IMG/VR virus record: IMGVR_UViG_3300023176_003532
Location: 1-36,912 of that record
Origin: a virus
Length of the DNA: 36,912 nucleotides
Direction: 5' to 3' (one strand)
In this document: piece by piece, positions 22,878-30,830 of the stretch
Layout: the number at the start of each line of letters is the position of its first letter
Position numbering within the stretch: the stretch's first letter is position 1
Position numbers and translations under genes: made by a program
Notes under the pieces: model-generated
What the model was told of the DNA's origin: nothing
Seen by the model: only the letters and a program-made list of their open reading frames with translations
Databases searched by the model: none

Positions 22878-24214
22878 TGAAAAAATTAACAGACTTAATT
22901 AACGAAAGTGGAGCAGGTTTCTGGGGAACTACTTCAGCAAAAGATAAGCTTGCCTCAGATACTCCCGGCCAAGGTGTTAAGAAGAAAAAATTAACAGACA
23001 TAGCTATAGAAAATTTTAATATGAATTTAGTAGAAATGACTGTATCATTTAAGTTTGAAACTCTTCAAGACGCAGCAAAAGCAGAAAGACGTGCAATGGC
23101 TATGGGTTTAGAAACAAGTTCAGAAAAAATGAAAGGTCAAAAAGTTTGGTTGTTACATTTAACTGGTAAGTATACAGATATTACGAAATGGCTTAAGAGA
23201 ACTCAACCTGAAAAACCAGTAGAAGAAGAATTAAAACCAACAAGTAAAACAAAAACGATTAGTCCTCGTGATTATAAAATTAAAGGTCATACCGTGCGCG
23301 TAAAACCACAAAGTGGTAAGTTTCATTTAAGTATTGACGGAAAAGAAATTGGCGTATATAGTTCAGAAAAAAGTGCAATGCAAACTGCATCAAAACATAT
23401 TTACGTAGGTTTAAAAGAAGAAAGAGATGATTTTGATAGTCCTATTACTTCAAAAGATATTAAAATGGCAATCGGTATTGCTAATGACCCAAGATATAAG
23501 CAGGGTAATTATAGTGCAGCTTATCAAAAAATCTCAAGATTGAAAAAAGATTTACAAAAACATCCTCGAGTTAGAGACGCTTTAAGACAAGCGAATGAAA
23601 ACTTCGATTTCGACATATTAGACGAAGGCGCAGTTGCTGTTTCTACTGTAGAAAAAGAAATTAGAAGCAATGGTGGAAAAATCATAAGACCAGAAACTAA
23701 CGATAAGAAAATCACATTTACATATAATGGTGGTAAGAGAACTGTTCCTGTAGATAGAGGGTTTGTTCAAGATCACTATTATATGCAATTACAAAAAATG
23801 TTTGAAGAAGTTGAAATTGAAGAAGCAACCTTAGCTGCTCGTAATGGTCAAGTTCTTGATCATATGCTCGGTTTACTTAAGACTAAGCTTATGAAAGATA
23901 TGGAAAACGGCAATTTATCAGACGCTGAAGTGGTGGCTAAACTTGTTAAGAGACGTATTGAAAATGATACCAAACGTAAAGGTCACGCTAGATTAAAAAA
24001 CGAAGATAGTCAGTGGGGCGTAGAAAATAGATTTATGAGATACGATAGTGAAAAATTAAAAGATATGCGTAAAAAGAAATTAAATTCTATTACAGCTTTA
24101 AAAGGACAGCATAGTACTATGACAGCTTTAGGAGGTAAGAATCCTAGAGGTGAAGAAATAAGAGAACTAGAAAAAGATATTAAAATGATCGATGCTGCGC
24201 TACAATCAAAATGA
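22877..24214 (+). CDS. Multidomain packaged-type head protein
   Basis: The 445-residue protein begins MKKLTDLINE-SGAG, a capsid-targeting-like sequence with INE-S as the potential cleavage site. It contains a helical module (AIGIANDPRYKQGNYSAAYQ... HPRVRDALRQANEN, about 195-240) also present in the 20014 protein. It has further gp21-like sites ILDE-GAV and IEE-A. The C-terminal 110 residues are basic and helical (KLVKRRIENDTKRKGHARLK). No enzyme motif. Its stop overlaps the start at 24211 (ATGA). It reads like a virion polyprotein made from shuffled modules. Confidence 0.6.
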   Translation: MKKLTDLINESGAGFWGTTSAKDKLASDTPGQGVKKKKLTDIAIENFNMNLVEMTVSFKFETLQDAAKAERRAMAMGLETSSEKMKGQKVWLLHLTGKYTDITKWLKRTQPEKPVEEELKPTSKTKTISPRDYKIKGHTVRVKPQSGKFHLSIDGKEIGVYSSEKSAMQTASKHIYVGLKEERDDFDSPITSKDIKMAIGIANDPRYKQGNYSAAYQKISRLKKDLQKHPRVRDALRQANENFDFDILDEGAVAVSTVEKEIRSNGGKIIRPETNDKKITFTYNGGKRTVPVDRGFVQDHYYMQLQKMFEEVEIEEATLAARNGQVLDHMLGLLKTKLMKDMENGNLSDAEVVAKLVKRRIENDTKRKGHARLKNEDSQWGVENRFMRYDSEKLKDMRKKKLNSITALKGQHSTMTALGGKNPRGEEIRELEKDIKMIDAALQSK

Positions 24215-24585
24215 AAACCTTTAGAGAATTTTTAGAAGAAAAGTTAAAAGTCTCTGATGGACTCGGAGCTTGGATTGATGATTTTATGAAATCAGATGCT
24301 CCACAATTCAAAGATGCTGACAAAGAAAAACGTCGAGATATGGCAATAGCAGCCTTTACTGCTGCAGGTGGTAAACTTGACGAAGGATCTGAATCGTGGG
24401 AAGATGGATATAAGCGTAGAGTTGTAAAAACGACCAAACCAGAACATAAAGAAAAAGGTTATAATTGGAGAATTAAAGGTAAAGATAAAGCACATCTTAC
24501 TATTAAACTCTATAAGAATAAACCTTCACAAGAAGAATTTAACAAACAAATGAAACGTGTCGCTGGACACGAGTTCGGAGGATAG
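24211..24585 (+). CDS. Packaged-type small head protein with a near-canonical capsid-targeting sequence
   Basis: The 124-residue protein begins MKTFREFLEE-KLKV, the closest match in this window to T4's internal-protein targeting sequence MKTYQEFIAE. It continues with GLGAWIDDFMKSDAPQFKDADKEKRRDMAIAAFTAAG, a module known from other marine phage virion proteins, and a small basic C-terminus. Likely an internal protein injected or retained with DNA. Overlaps the previous gene by four bases. Confidence 0.65.
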   Translation: MKTFREFLEEKLKVSDGLGAWIDDFMKSDAPQFKDADKEKRRDMAIAAFTAAGGKLDEGSESWEDGYKRRVVKTTKPEHKEKGYNWRIKGKDKAHLTIKLYKNKPSQEEFNKQMKRVAGHEFGG

Positions 24586-24593
24586 AAATAGAA

Positions 24594-25787
24594 ATGAAAC
24601 GTTTTAAAAGTTTTAACGAAGCACAAGTTGATGATATTTCTGTTGGTGTTAAAAAGAAATTACCTGCAGGAGTTCAAGGTGATCCAAACTTAAAGGGATT
24701 TGCATATAACGAAAAAGTAAAGTTTAAGTTTAAAGGTAAAAATCCTTTTAAAATAAACTTAGAAGAAGTTGAATTAGAAGAAGGTCGTGGTGATGTTCTC
24801 AAATCTTTACAATCTCTTGTTAAGCGCGGTGGATATGATAAAGAAGATTTTCAAAAAGCATATGACCTTTATAGATCAGCAAAATACAAAGATCTTAGAA
24901 AGCATATCTATGGTTTAGATACAGATCCTAGTGAAACATTAGCAGCAATTATTGCACAAGGTGATGTTAAAGCGTTTACGAGTATGTATCCAAGAGCAAA
25001 AGCCGGTGATTACTTAAGAAGCATTGTTATTCAACATGGTGAAAGTGTTGAAAACACATTTGATTCTATCGTTGAAGATATGATGGTTGAAATTGAATTA
25101 GATGAAGCACTATCTCCTAAAGAGAAAGAAAAGCGTCTACTCATGATTAAGAAAGCTGTTGAAAAACTCAATAAAGCAAATATTGATAAGATTAAAAAAC
25201 AAGCCATGAGAGACATGAAAGCATCTGGTATGTTTGACGATGTTATCGACGAAAATATTAAGGGCGGTGTTGATTCTTACATGGCTTTACAAAAGGCAAA
25301 AGAAAAAGCTAAAAAGATGGGTAAAGTTTGGAATCAAATGGGTCAGAACGAAAAAGATAGATTTATTGATAAAGAAATGAAAGATGCTGGTTACGAGAAA
25401 AAACCTGGCAATCAAATGTATACAAAAATACCAACTGATAAAGAAAAAGAATTTGCCGCTAAAGTAAGAGATGCTGATAAATCAGTAAATAAGATGTCCG
25501 ATGATGACAAGGTAGCTTATTATAGTAAAAACACAAGTCTTTCTACAGCTGGTAAAGATATTTCTGCTCAAGGTAAGATTAAGATTGAAATAGCAAGACT
25601 AGAAAAACAAATGGATTCGATAGAGAAGCTCGCTCAAGAAGCCGATCGAAAAGCTGCTGCAGCTGAAGAAAAAGGTGACGATACAGCATTCGAAAAATTT
25701 CAAGATGAAGGAGAATATCATCTTGAAAGAGCTATGAAAATACAAAGTAAAATAGACGATTTAAAAGACGAATTAAAGAACAAATAA
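24594..25787 (+). CDS. Packaged-type Lys/Glu-rich helical head protein
   Basis: The 397-residue protein begins MKRFKSFNE-AQVD (targeting-like; FNE-A at the potential cleavage site). It is rich in Lys, Glu, Ala and Asp with long helices, particularly the C-terminal coiled coil (IEIARLEKQMDSIEKLAQEA). Additional LEE-G, LDE-A and IDE-N sites could allow prohead-protease trimming. No enzyme motif visible. It sits among other targeting-tagged genes in the late block. Confidence 0.55.
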   Translation: MKRFKSFNEAQVDDISVGVKKKLPAGVQGDPNLKGFAYNEKVKFKFKGKNPFKINLEEVELEEGRGDVLKSLQSLVKRGGYDKEDFQKAYDLYRSAKYKDLRKHIYGLDTDPSETLAAIIAQGDVKAFTSMYPRAKAGDYLRSIVIQHGESVENTFDSIVEDMMVEIELDEALSPKEKEKRLLMIKKAVEKLNKANIDKIKKQAMRDMKASGMFDDVIDENIKGGVDSYMALQKAKEKAKKMGKVWNQMGQNEKDRFIDKEMKDAGYEKKPGNQMYTKIPTDKEKEFAAKVRDADKSVNKMSDDDKVAYYSKNTSLSTAGKDISAQGKIKIEIARLEKQMDSIEKLAQEADRKAAAAEEKGDDTAFEKFQDEGEYHLERAMKIQSKIDDLKDELKNK

Positions 25788-25791
25788 GACG

Positions 25792-26172
25792 ATGAAAGGA
25801 TTTCGCGAGTTTATCAACGAATCAAACTTTGGCTTATATGAAGGAGTTACAGTTCCTTTAGAACAACCAATGATTGAATTTGAAGAAGAACAAGAGCCAG
25901 AATTAAATAAACCAAAACGTAGTTCTGGTAAAAAGAAATACGTTGTTTATGTAAGAGATCCTCAAACAGGTAATGTTAAAAAGATTAATTTTGGTGATGA
26001 AAAAGGCGGATTAACTGCAAAGATTAATGATAGAGATGCCGCACGGTCTTTTGCAGCTCGTCATAATTGTGATACAAAAACAGATAAAATGAGTGCAGGT
26101 TATTGGGCATGTCGTTTACCAAGATATGCTAAATCACTTGGACTTAAAGGTGGCGGCAGTTACTGGTGGTAA
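25792..26172 (+). CDS. Packaged-type protein with a DUF5872-like domain
   Basis: The 126-residue protein begins MKGFREFINE-SNFG (targeting-like). A disordered acidic linker follows, then a compact domain from about 47 to 126: KKKYVVYVRDPQTGNVKKINFG, DRDAARSFAARHNCDTKTDK and AGYWACRLPRYAKSLGL...WW. This Cys/Trp-containing domain is found in many marine phage proteins and I recall it as DUF5872. Its function is unknown. Cys and His residues suggest possible metal binding. Confidence 0.65.
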   Translation: MKGFREFINESNFGLYEGVTVPLEQPMIEFEEEQEPELNKPKRSSGKKKYVVYVRDPQTGNVKKINFGDEKGGLTAKINDRDAARSFAARHNCDTKTDKMSAGYWACRLPRYAKSLGLKGGGSYWW

Positions 26173-26174
26173 TT

Positions 26175-26555
26175 ATGAAAAATATTTTAATAGGATTATT
26201 TGCAGTATTAGCAGTAGGATGTTCATCTATTGGTAAATTTGTACCAAGTGAATTTGATAATGTTGAATATGGCAAATTAGTAGAGCTCAATGTAATATCA
26301 TTATCTCATGGTTCAACAGAAGAGTGGTGTAAAAGTTCAATGATTAGCCAAATGAATTATAGAGCTGAATATTTACACACTTATGCAAAGCATAGATTAA
26401 ACGATAATATTGTAGAAATATATAAAGGTATACACGATCTTACACTAGAATTAAAAGAAAAAGAAAATCCTAGTGAAGCATATTGCAAAATTAAAAGAAC
26501 TAATATACACAACGTGACTAATAACGTATTAAGTGTTTTTGGAGATAGGAAATGA
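26175..26555 (+). CDS. Predicted outer-membrane-type lipoprotein
   Basis: The 126-residue protein starts MKNILIGLFAVLAVGCSS, a signal peptide with lipobox LAVGC (Cys16). The ATG at 26175 is three bases after the stop of the previous gene. The mature part has two more cysteines (EEWCKSS and AYCKIKR) that may form a disulfide in the periplasm. Function unknown; a host-envelope role such as superinfection exclusion is possible. Confidence 0.65.
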   Translation: MKNILIGLFAVLAVGCSSIGKFVPSEFDNVEYGKLVELNVISLSHGSTEEWCKSSMISQMNYRAEYLHTYAKHRLNDNIVEIYKGIHDLTLELKEKENPSEAYCKIKRTNIHNVTNNVLSVFGDRK

Positions 26556-26770
26556 GCTTAGATAATTGGCAAGCACAAACAGAACAAAAAGTAATAGAAT
26601 ATAAAAGTCTATTAGAAGATGGCGATTTAACTCAAGCAGAATACGAAGAATTAGTACAAGACTTGCTTGATATATCAAAAATTGAAGCTGATCTTGAATT
26701 AGAAGAAAATAAAATTTTGGCTGGAAAAATAATTGATGGAATTAAGCTTTTAGCAGGCTTAATTAAGTAA
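26552..26770 (+). CDS. Small helical acidic protein, 72 aa
   Basis: MSLDNWQAQTEQKVIEYKSL opens a strongly acidic helical protein with a hydrophobic C-terminus (ILAGKIIDGIKLLAGLIK). It overlaps the lipoprotein stop by four bases. Its sequence resembles small proteins seen in other marine T4-like genomes, but no function is known to me. The amphipathic C-terminus suggests a membrane or coat partner. Confidence 0.5.
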   Translation: MSLDNWQAQTEQKVIEYKSLLEDGDLTQAEYEELVQDLLDISKIEADLELEENKILAGKIIDGIKLLAGLIK

Positions 26771-26777
26771 AGTAAAT

Positions 26778-27035
26778 ATGAATCCTTATCTTGACGTTAA
26801 TGATCGTCGAGTATTTTTTGCTAATAGACCAAACGAAGAATTTGTTTGGCATAGAGACGATGAAACAAGAGAAATAGAAATTCTCGAAGGTGATGGTTGG
26901 CAATTTCAATGGGAAGGTGCTTTACCTTGGCTTTTGAAACCAGGTATGAAATTTACTATAAAAGAAAATGAATACCACAGAATCATTAAAGGAGTTAATG
27001 ATTTAATAATTAAAATAACTCCAAAAGATAAATAG
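26778..27035 (+). CDS. Cupin-like small protein
   Basis: The 85-residue protein has VWHRDDETREIEILEGDGWQF, then PGMKFTIKENEYHRIIKG. H-x-D...E and later H in a small beta-barrel layout fit a cupin fold with possible metal binding. It might be a sugar- or metal-binding accessory protein; cupin-like genes are known in marine T4-like phages. The GATAAATA late-promoter-like sequence for the next gene overlaps its end. Confidence 0.6.
   Translation: MNPYLDVNDRRVFFANRPNEEFVWHRDDETREIEILEGDGWQFQWEGALPWLLKPGMKFTIKENEYHRIIKGVNDLIIKITPKDK
27027..27034 (+). promoter_or_regulatory. Late-promoter-like element (GATAAATA)
   Basis: One mismatch (first base) to TATAAATA, 35 bases before the gene at 27069, a spacing like the exact late promoters here. 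Its overlap with a stop codon (AAATAG) makes chance occurrence more likely, so this is a moderate call. Confidence 0.4.
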
Positions 27036-27068
27036 TTTAAATTAATAAATTTTATAAGGGAGACTGAA

Positions 27069-27710
27069 ATGTCATTTAAAGAAAAAATTGATATGGTAAT
27101 GGAGGCGGCAATTCGCAAACCATTAGTTGAAGCTAATTTAAAAGTTAGCCACTTCACTGGTAAAATCGCAGATAAGAAAGGTTTTACTATGAAAAAGATT
27201 GGGAGTTCTAATCCTGGCGCTGTGGTAATGTTACAAGGTGATGAAAAAGCTATTGTTGCTTATGCTAAAAAATATTTAGGTGCAGACGATGATGCTGAAA
27301 CAGTTAGTGATGTTCAAGATGATGTATATCATCCTCAAGCAGGTATTATATTATACAAAGACCAAAAGGATGAAGCTAAGAAAATGGACCCAGTCGGTCA
27401 AGCTGATGCAGATATCGACAATGATGGTGATGTAGATGATTCAGATGAGTATCTTAAAAAAAGAAGAGCTGCAATTAGTAAAGCAATGAAAAAAGAAGGC
27501 TATGAAAGTGTTGATGATACAGTCATTGCTAAAGAAATGAAAAAGCTTCATGCAAGTAATTGTTCAAAGGATGAAATGTATAAGCAACTTAATGCACAAT
27601 ACGGATGTTCTAAAGAAAAATTTGAACAGCTTTATGCATCTAATTGTATGGGCGAATCACTCACTGCAGAGAGACTTAAGACTAGAGCTCTTAGCAAAAG
27701 CTTTAAATAA
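27069..27710 (+). CDS. Virion-type protein with a dockerin-like Ca2+ loop
   Basis: The 213-residue protein begins MSFKEKIDMVMEAAIRKPLVEAN; VME-A and LVE-A are possible prohead-protease sites. Residues 115-126 (D-x-D-x-D-G-D-V-D-x-x-D) are a perfect Ca2+-binding loop, followed by SDEYLKKRRAAISKAMKK, as in other marine phage head proteins. Two short Cys-containing repeats occur at the end (KLHASNCSKDEMYKQL and QLYASNCMGES, with YGCSKEKFE between). Ca2+ binding may stabilise the capsid or its contents. Confidence 0.55.
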   Translation: MSFKEKIDMVMEAAIRKPLVEANLKVSHFTGKIADKKGFTMKKIGSSNPGAVVMLQGDEKAIVAYAKKYLGADDDAETVSDVQDDVYHPQAGIILYKDQKDEAKKMDPVGQADADIDNDGDVDDSDEYLKKRRAAISKAMKKEGYESVDDTVIAKEMKKLHASNCSKDEMYKQLNAQYGCSKEKFEQLYASNCMGESLTAERLKTRALSKSFK

Positions 27711-27751
27711 AATTAATATATAATTAATTAGTAAAAAATATGGGAGATATT

Positions 27752-27988
27752 ATGAAAAAACTAATTGAATGGCTAAAATCTTTTTTTGGTGTTAAAACCG
27801 AAGAAGTAAAACCTACTCCAAAAAAGAGAGTAGTAAAAAAGGCTGCTAAAGCCGATGGAAAAGTTACATGCGATTTCGGCAAGTTAACAAAAGCACAATT
27901 GCTTAAAGAAGCAAAACACAGAGGTGTTAAAGTTAAATCAGGTGCTTTAAAGGCTGAAATTCTAGAACAATTAAATCAATTGAAATAA
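27752..27988 (+). CDS. Small SAP-domain-like DNA-binding protein
   Basis: I chose the ATG at 27752 because GGGAG lies five bases upstream. The 78-residue product has an amphipathic start (MKKLIEWLKSFFG), a basic linker (PTPKKRVVKKAAKADGK) and a C-terminal helix-turn-helix pair (LTKAQLLKEAKHRGVKVKSG...ILEQL) like SAP/LEM-type nucleic-acid-binding domains. A role in DNA condensation or packaging fits its late-block location. Confidence 0.6.
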   Translation: MKKLIEWLKSFFGVKTEEVKPTPKKRVVKKAAKADGKVTCDFGKLTKAQLLKEAKHRGVKVKSGALKAEILEQLNQLK

Positions 27989-27997
27989 TTTTTGTTA

Positions 27998-28015
27998 TAA
28001 TTTAACGTTAAATTA
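27998..28015. promoter_or_regulatory. 18-base perfect palindrome overlapping a TATAAT
   Basis: TAATTTAACGTTAAATTA is a perfect palindrome immediately upstream of the gene at 28031, and overlaps TATAAT (27996-28001). No -35 box is found at normal distance. It may be an operator, a middle-type promoter site, or an mRNA hairpin near the ribosome-binding site. Confidence 0.5.
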
Positions 28016-28030
28016 AACAGGAGAAATAAC

Positions 28031-28333
28031 ATGGCACTATGGGGAAAAACAGACGCTCCAGCTAGCGTACCTAAGTGGCTCGAGGACGATGCTAATAACA
28101 CTAATAAGTCCAATGATAAAGACAACGCAGTATTCGTTGACTTAACAGAGGCAGGTGTTGCATCTAACAGAGCTAAAGGTCTCACTGGTCCAGGTTGGTG
28201 GTTATACCACACTTCAAATGGAAGACACTTTGCAGAATGCTTGGTACCTATGAAGGTATCACAATCAGATGCAGGTGACTTGGGTGTTACTGGTAACACA
28301 GCAGTTGAAGATACAATCGTAGCCGACAGTTAA
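28031..28333 (+). CDS. Small virion protein (MALWGKTD type)
   Basis: The 100-residue protein begins MALWGKTDAPASVPKWL and has GLTGPGWWLYHTSNGRHFAECLVPM, a pattern I know from small structural proteins in marine T4-like phages. AGGAG precedes the ATG. It is compact, Trp/Gly-rich and without enzyme motifs. A capsid decoration or head-completion role is likely but unproven. Confidence 0.55.
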   Translation: MALWGKTDAPASVPKWLEDDANNTNKSNDKDNAVFVDLTEAGVASNRAKGLTGPGWWLYHTSNGRHFAECLVPMKVSQSDAGDLGVTGNTAVEDTIVADS

Positions 28334-28364
28334 TAATAATTAACAACATAAACCTTTTTTCATT

Positions 28365-28739
28365 ATGAAGTTAACAGAATCAACCTTTCTGCTATATGCA
28401 ATGAAGCATTACGACAACCCTCAGTGTACTGAGATGTCAGAATTTGAAGAAGATATGAAGAGGTTTCAATACCTCAGAAAATTATTCGGAAGATATAGAT
28501 CAGACGGTGAACTTAAAGAAAGGTTGATATTAAACCATCTCATTGTATTATACAATGTGTTTGGTCCAATTGGAACTAATATGTTGTTTATGCGGTTACA
28601 CGAGTTTCATGAATATTTAAAGCCTTTTGTGGAATATTTAAATTTCATGCCTCAAGTAATCATATATGACGACATTAGTATTAATTCTGATAGTATAATT
28701 TCAGATGAATTAATTACACAAAGGTTAAAGGAAATCTAA
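28365..28739 (+). CDS. Conserved phage protein of unknown function (YDNPQC type)
   Basis: The 124-residue helical protein has HYDNPQCTEMSEFEEDMKRFQYLRKLFGRY and LKERLILNHLIVLYNVFG, then PFVEYLNFMPQV. This pattern is conserved in many myovirus late regions. No catalytic or membrane motif. Its stop overlaps the next start (TAATG). The strict conservation suggests a structural or assembly role. Confidence 0.6.
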   Translation: MKLTESTFLLYAMKHYDNPQCTEMSEFEEDMKRFQYLRKLFGRYRSDGELKERLILNHLIVLYNVFGPIGTNMLFMRLHEFHEYLKPFVEYLNFMPQVIIYDDISINSDSIISDELITQRLKEI

Positions 28740-29410
28740 TGGTAGTAGATTTATTTTTAGTTTTCAGTTTTATTAAAAGGCTTGTAAAGCCGTTTAAAAA
28801 CTGGCCAGCTTATAAATTAGGAATCATAGACGGAAAAGGTAATATCCTTATTCGTCGTAGAGATTTTACTAAGGCTGAGCAGCGCAAAGCTTTTGGTATA
28901 TTTGACCAACTAATTTTAAATCTTAAAAAGCTATTAGCTAAATTACCAGGTGGTTCTACTAGACTTGCTACTTATGCTGCAGCTCTATGGTTAATTAAAG
29001 AATCAGAAAATTATAGAAATCAAAATGGTGTCTTATTAGAAGACGTTGATTTATCTGAAGATTTTCATAATTCTTTCTTAGACCGCTTCGTTGAAGAGTA
29101 TGGAGATATACTCGCAAATGAAGAAATTAAATTAGAAGAAGCTAAAAAGAAAGTTTCTCCTAAAGATAGAAAAGAACTCAGTAAATTGCTTATCGATTAT
29201 AAAGTTCAAGGTAAGACAGGCACTGAAATACGAACAGCTGTAGAAGATTGGCTTAGACAAAAAGGTTATATGGACGAAGAACCAACTGTTAATGTTGGTG
29301 GTGGTGCTATTGCAGGATTAGGAGTTGGAGCACAAGGTGAACCTGGCGTATCTAAGAAATCTCAAGGTAAATATAAAAAGAAAAATTTTATTGACTTTAT
29401 GTCAAGATAG
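28739..29410 (+). CDS. Conserved virion-type protein with NVGGGAIAGLG C-terminal motif
   Basis: The 223-residue protein has an N-terminal region (FLVFSFIKRLVKPFKNWPAYKLGIIDGKGNILIRR), a helical middle (LILNLKKLLAKLPGGSTRLATYAAALWLIKE) and a C-terminal motif NVGGGAIAGLG...GEPGVSKK. Similar N-terminal and 'N-GGG-IAG' C-terminal motifs appear in proteins of T4-like and T7-like marine phages. It is probably a virion protein whose tail is cleaved or displayed; function unknown. Confidence 0.55.
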   Translation: MVVDLFLVFSFIKRLVKPFKNWPAYKLGIIDGKGNILIRRRDFTKAEQRKAFGIFDQLILNLKKLLAKLPGGSTRLATYAAALWLIKESENYRNQNGVLLEDVDLSEDFHNSFLDRFVEEYGDILANEEIKLEEAKKKVSPKDRKELSKLLIDYKVQGKTGTEIRTAVEDWLRQKGYMDEEPTVNVGGGAIAGLGVGAQGEPGVSKKSQGKYKKKNFIDFMSR

Positions 29411-29420
29411 AGGTAAAACA

Positions 29421-29876
29421 ATGCAACAACAGAATAAAGACAATGTATTTGAACAATTAAAAATCGATGAGGGAGTAGTAAATGAAATCTATCTCGACCA
29501 TCTCGGCTTACCTACCTTTGGAGTCGGTCACCTTATCCTCGAAAGTGATGAGGAATTCGGAAAACCAGTTGGTACAAGTGTTGACGAAGAAAGAGTCAGG
29601 ACGTGTTTCGACAGAGATCTTGAAACTGCCATCGGAGAATGTCACGCTCTATACGGAGAAGGGGAATTTGGAGATTTCCCAGGAGAGGTCCAAGAGATCG
29701 TGGTTAATATGATGTTCAACATGGGTCGTACTCGTTTGAGTGGATTTAAAAAGTTTAATGCTGCTGTATTAGAAGGTGATTGGAAAACTGCTGCAGTTGA
29801 AGGTAGAGATTCTAAATGGTATCGTCAAGTGACAAACAGAGCAGAGCGCCTGATGTCACGAATGGAAGAAGTTTAA
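29421..29876 (+). CDS. T4-type lysozyme (GH24)
   Basis: The endolysin cleaves peptidoglycan between MurNAc and GlcNAc. The 151-residue protein has the T4 triad spacing E-x8-D-x5-T: Glu17, Asp26 and Thr32 in IDEGVVNEIYLDHLGLPTFGVGH, and a normal GH24 length. There is no signal peptide, so release by a holin is expected. An open frame begins earlier (29325) inside the previous gene, but AGAGGT just upstream and the protein start MQQQNKD support 29421. Its position among head genes also leaves open a virion-associated role. Confidence 0.93.
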   Translation: MQQQNKDNVFEQLKIDEGVVNEIYLDHLGLPTFGVGHLILESDEEFGKPVGTSVDEERVRTCFDRDLETAIGECHALYGEGEFGDFPGEVQEIVVNMMFNMGRTRLSGFKKFNAAVLEGDWKTAAVEGRDSKWYRQVTNRAERLMSRMEEV

Positions 29877-29882
29877 TAAATA
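29875..29882 (+). promoter_or_regulatory. Late-promoter-like element (AATAAATA)
   Basis: One mismatch to TATAAATA, overlapping the lysozyme stop codon and 29 bases before the core-type gene at 29911. Plausible late promoter; the stop-codon overlap (TAATAAATA) lowers its weight. Confidence 0.4.
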
Positions 29883-29910
29883 AAAAAGATAATCTGTTAA
29901 AGGAATTAAA

Positions 29911-30519
29911 GTGTCATTGCATAAAATAATTCAACACGCGATTGATAACGATCCGTTAAAAATGAAAGAAGCATTCGATGAAGAAATGACTTCGCGTTTA
30001 CGTGTTGCATTAGAAAATGCATATAATAGTATTAATGAAGCAGAAGTCGAAGATGATGAAGAACCAGTAGATGATATGGAAGAGCCATTGGACATGGAAC
30101 CAGAAATGGAAATGAGACAAGTGGCAATTCAAGTATCTGGTGCTAAAGATCTTAAAAAGATATTAGAAGCTTCAAATGAAAAAGGTAAAGTATCTTTAAG
30201 TGAAATGTTAGGTTTTGATTCTGGCGATGAAGACCCTGAATATAAAGGTACAGATGCTGTTGTATATCCATCTTCACTTATAGATGAGGAAGGCTTAGAA
30301 GAAATTCAACAAAAATGTCAGTACCAAACTAAATTATCAGAATTCACCGCAAAACGTATTGCGATACATTTAAAAACTGGTGGAAAAGTCTCTAACTGGA
30401 ATCCAGATCAAGACAACGATAAAGAGATTGGGTTTGACGAATTATATTATAACGCTTTATTAACAAATACAGTTGAACCTAATGAATCAGGTTTTATATA
30501 CAGAGCTAAGTTAATTTAA
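29911..30519 (+). CDS. Prohead core-type protein, gp67-like paralogue with an extra domain
   Basis: The 202-residue protein starts (GTG) with LHKIIQHAIDNDPLKMKEAFDEEMTSRLRVALE, nearly identical to the N-terminus of the next gene. An acidic stretch (EDDEEPVDDMEEPLDMEPEMEM) then leads to a distinct C-terminal domain (about 65-202). The shared N-terminal module resembles T4 gp67, a core protein of the capsid precursor, while the added domain is not recognised. INE-A near residue 43 may be a gp21 site. Probable scaffold/core protein. Confidence 0.6.
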   Translation: MSLHKIIQHAIDNDPLKMKEAFDEEMTSRLRVALENAYNSINEAEVEDDEEPVDDMEEPLDMEPEMEMRQVAIQVSGAKDLKKILEASNEKGKVSLSEMLGFDSGDEDPEYKGTDAVVYPSSLIDEEGLEEIQQKCQYQTKLSEFTAKRIAIHLKTGGKVSNWNPDQDNDKEIGFDELYYNALLTNTVEPNESGFIYRAKLI

Positions 30520-30534
30520 ATAGGAGAAATAGAA

Positions 30535-30801
30535 ATGTCTATTGAAAAAATAATTGCCGAAGCAATTGATAATAATCCTCTTAAAATGAAAGAGGCTTTT
30601 GAAGAAGAGATGAATGCTAGAATTCGTGCCTCTTTAGAAGAAAAATATAATGAAATGGCTGAAGGTAAAGTCAAAGAAGAAGACGAAGACGAAGACGAAG
30701 AAGATGAGTCTGATGAAGACGAATCTGATGAGGAAGAAGTCGAGTCTGACGACGAAGACGAAGACGAAGACGAGAAAGAAGAGTCTAAATCTAAAAAATA
30801 A
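30535..30801 (+). CDS. 67: Prohead core protein, gp67-like
   Basis: The 88-residue protein matches the T4 gp67 plan: a short helical N-terminus (EKIIAEAIDNNPLKMKEAFEEEMNARIRASL, compare the I-x-x-x-D-L-x-x-A-x-x-x-F-x-x-x-M region of T4 gp67) followed by an extremely acidic Glu/Asp tail. T4 gp67 (80 residues) is an essential prohead core protein that gp21 degrades during maturation. GAAGAC-type codon repeats at about 30680-30780 encode the acidic tail. AGGAG precedes the ATG. Confidence 0.8.
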   Translation: MSIEKIIAEAIDNNPLKMKEAFEEEMNARIRASLEEKYNEMAEGKVKEEDEDEDEEDESDEDESDEEEVESDDEDEDEDEKEESKSKK

Positions 30802-30830
30802 CACTGCATTCTTATGCAAAGGAATAATCA

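Noticed and set aside
28330-28345. GTTAAT-AATA-ATTAAC hairpin after the gene at 28031, considered as a terminator
   Set aside because: The stem is AT-only and no T-run follows directly; it is likely chance in AT-rich DNA.
30680-30790. GAAGAC/GATGAA repeats as a satellite or CRISPR-like array
   Set aside because: The units are codons for Glu/Asp in the acidic tail of a core protein, with no spacer structure.
30516-30819. Long open frames on the opposite strand of the acidic gp67-like gene (Ser-rich and Phe/Val-rich products)
   Set aside because: They are antisense readings of the GAAGAC-type codon repeat and have no ribosome-binding site; the + strand gene explains the region.
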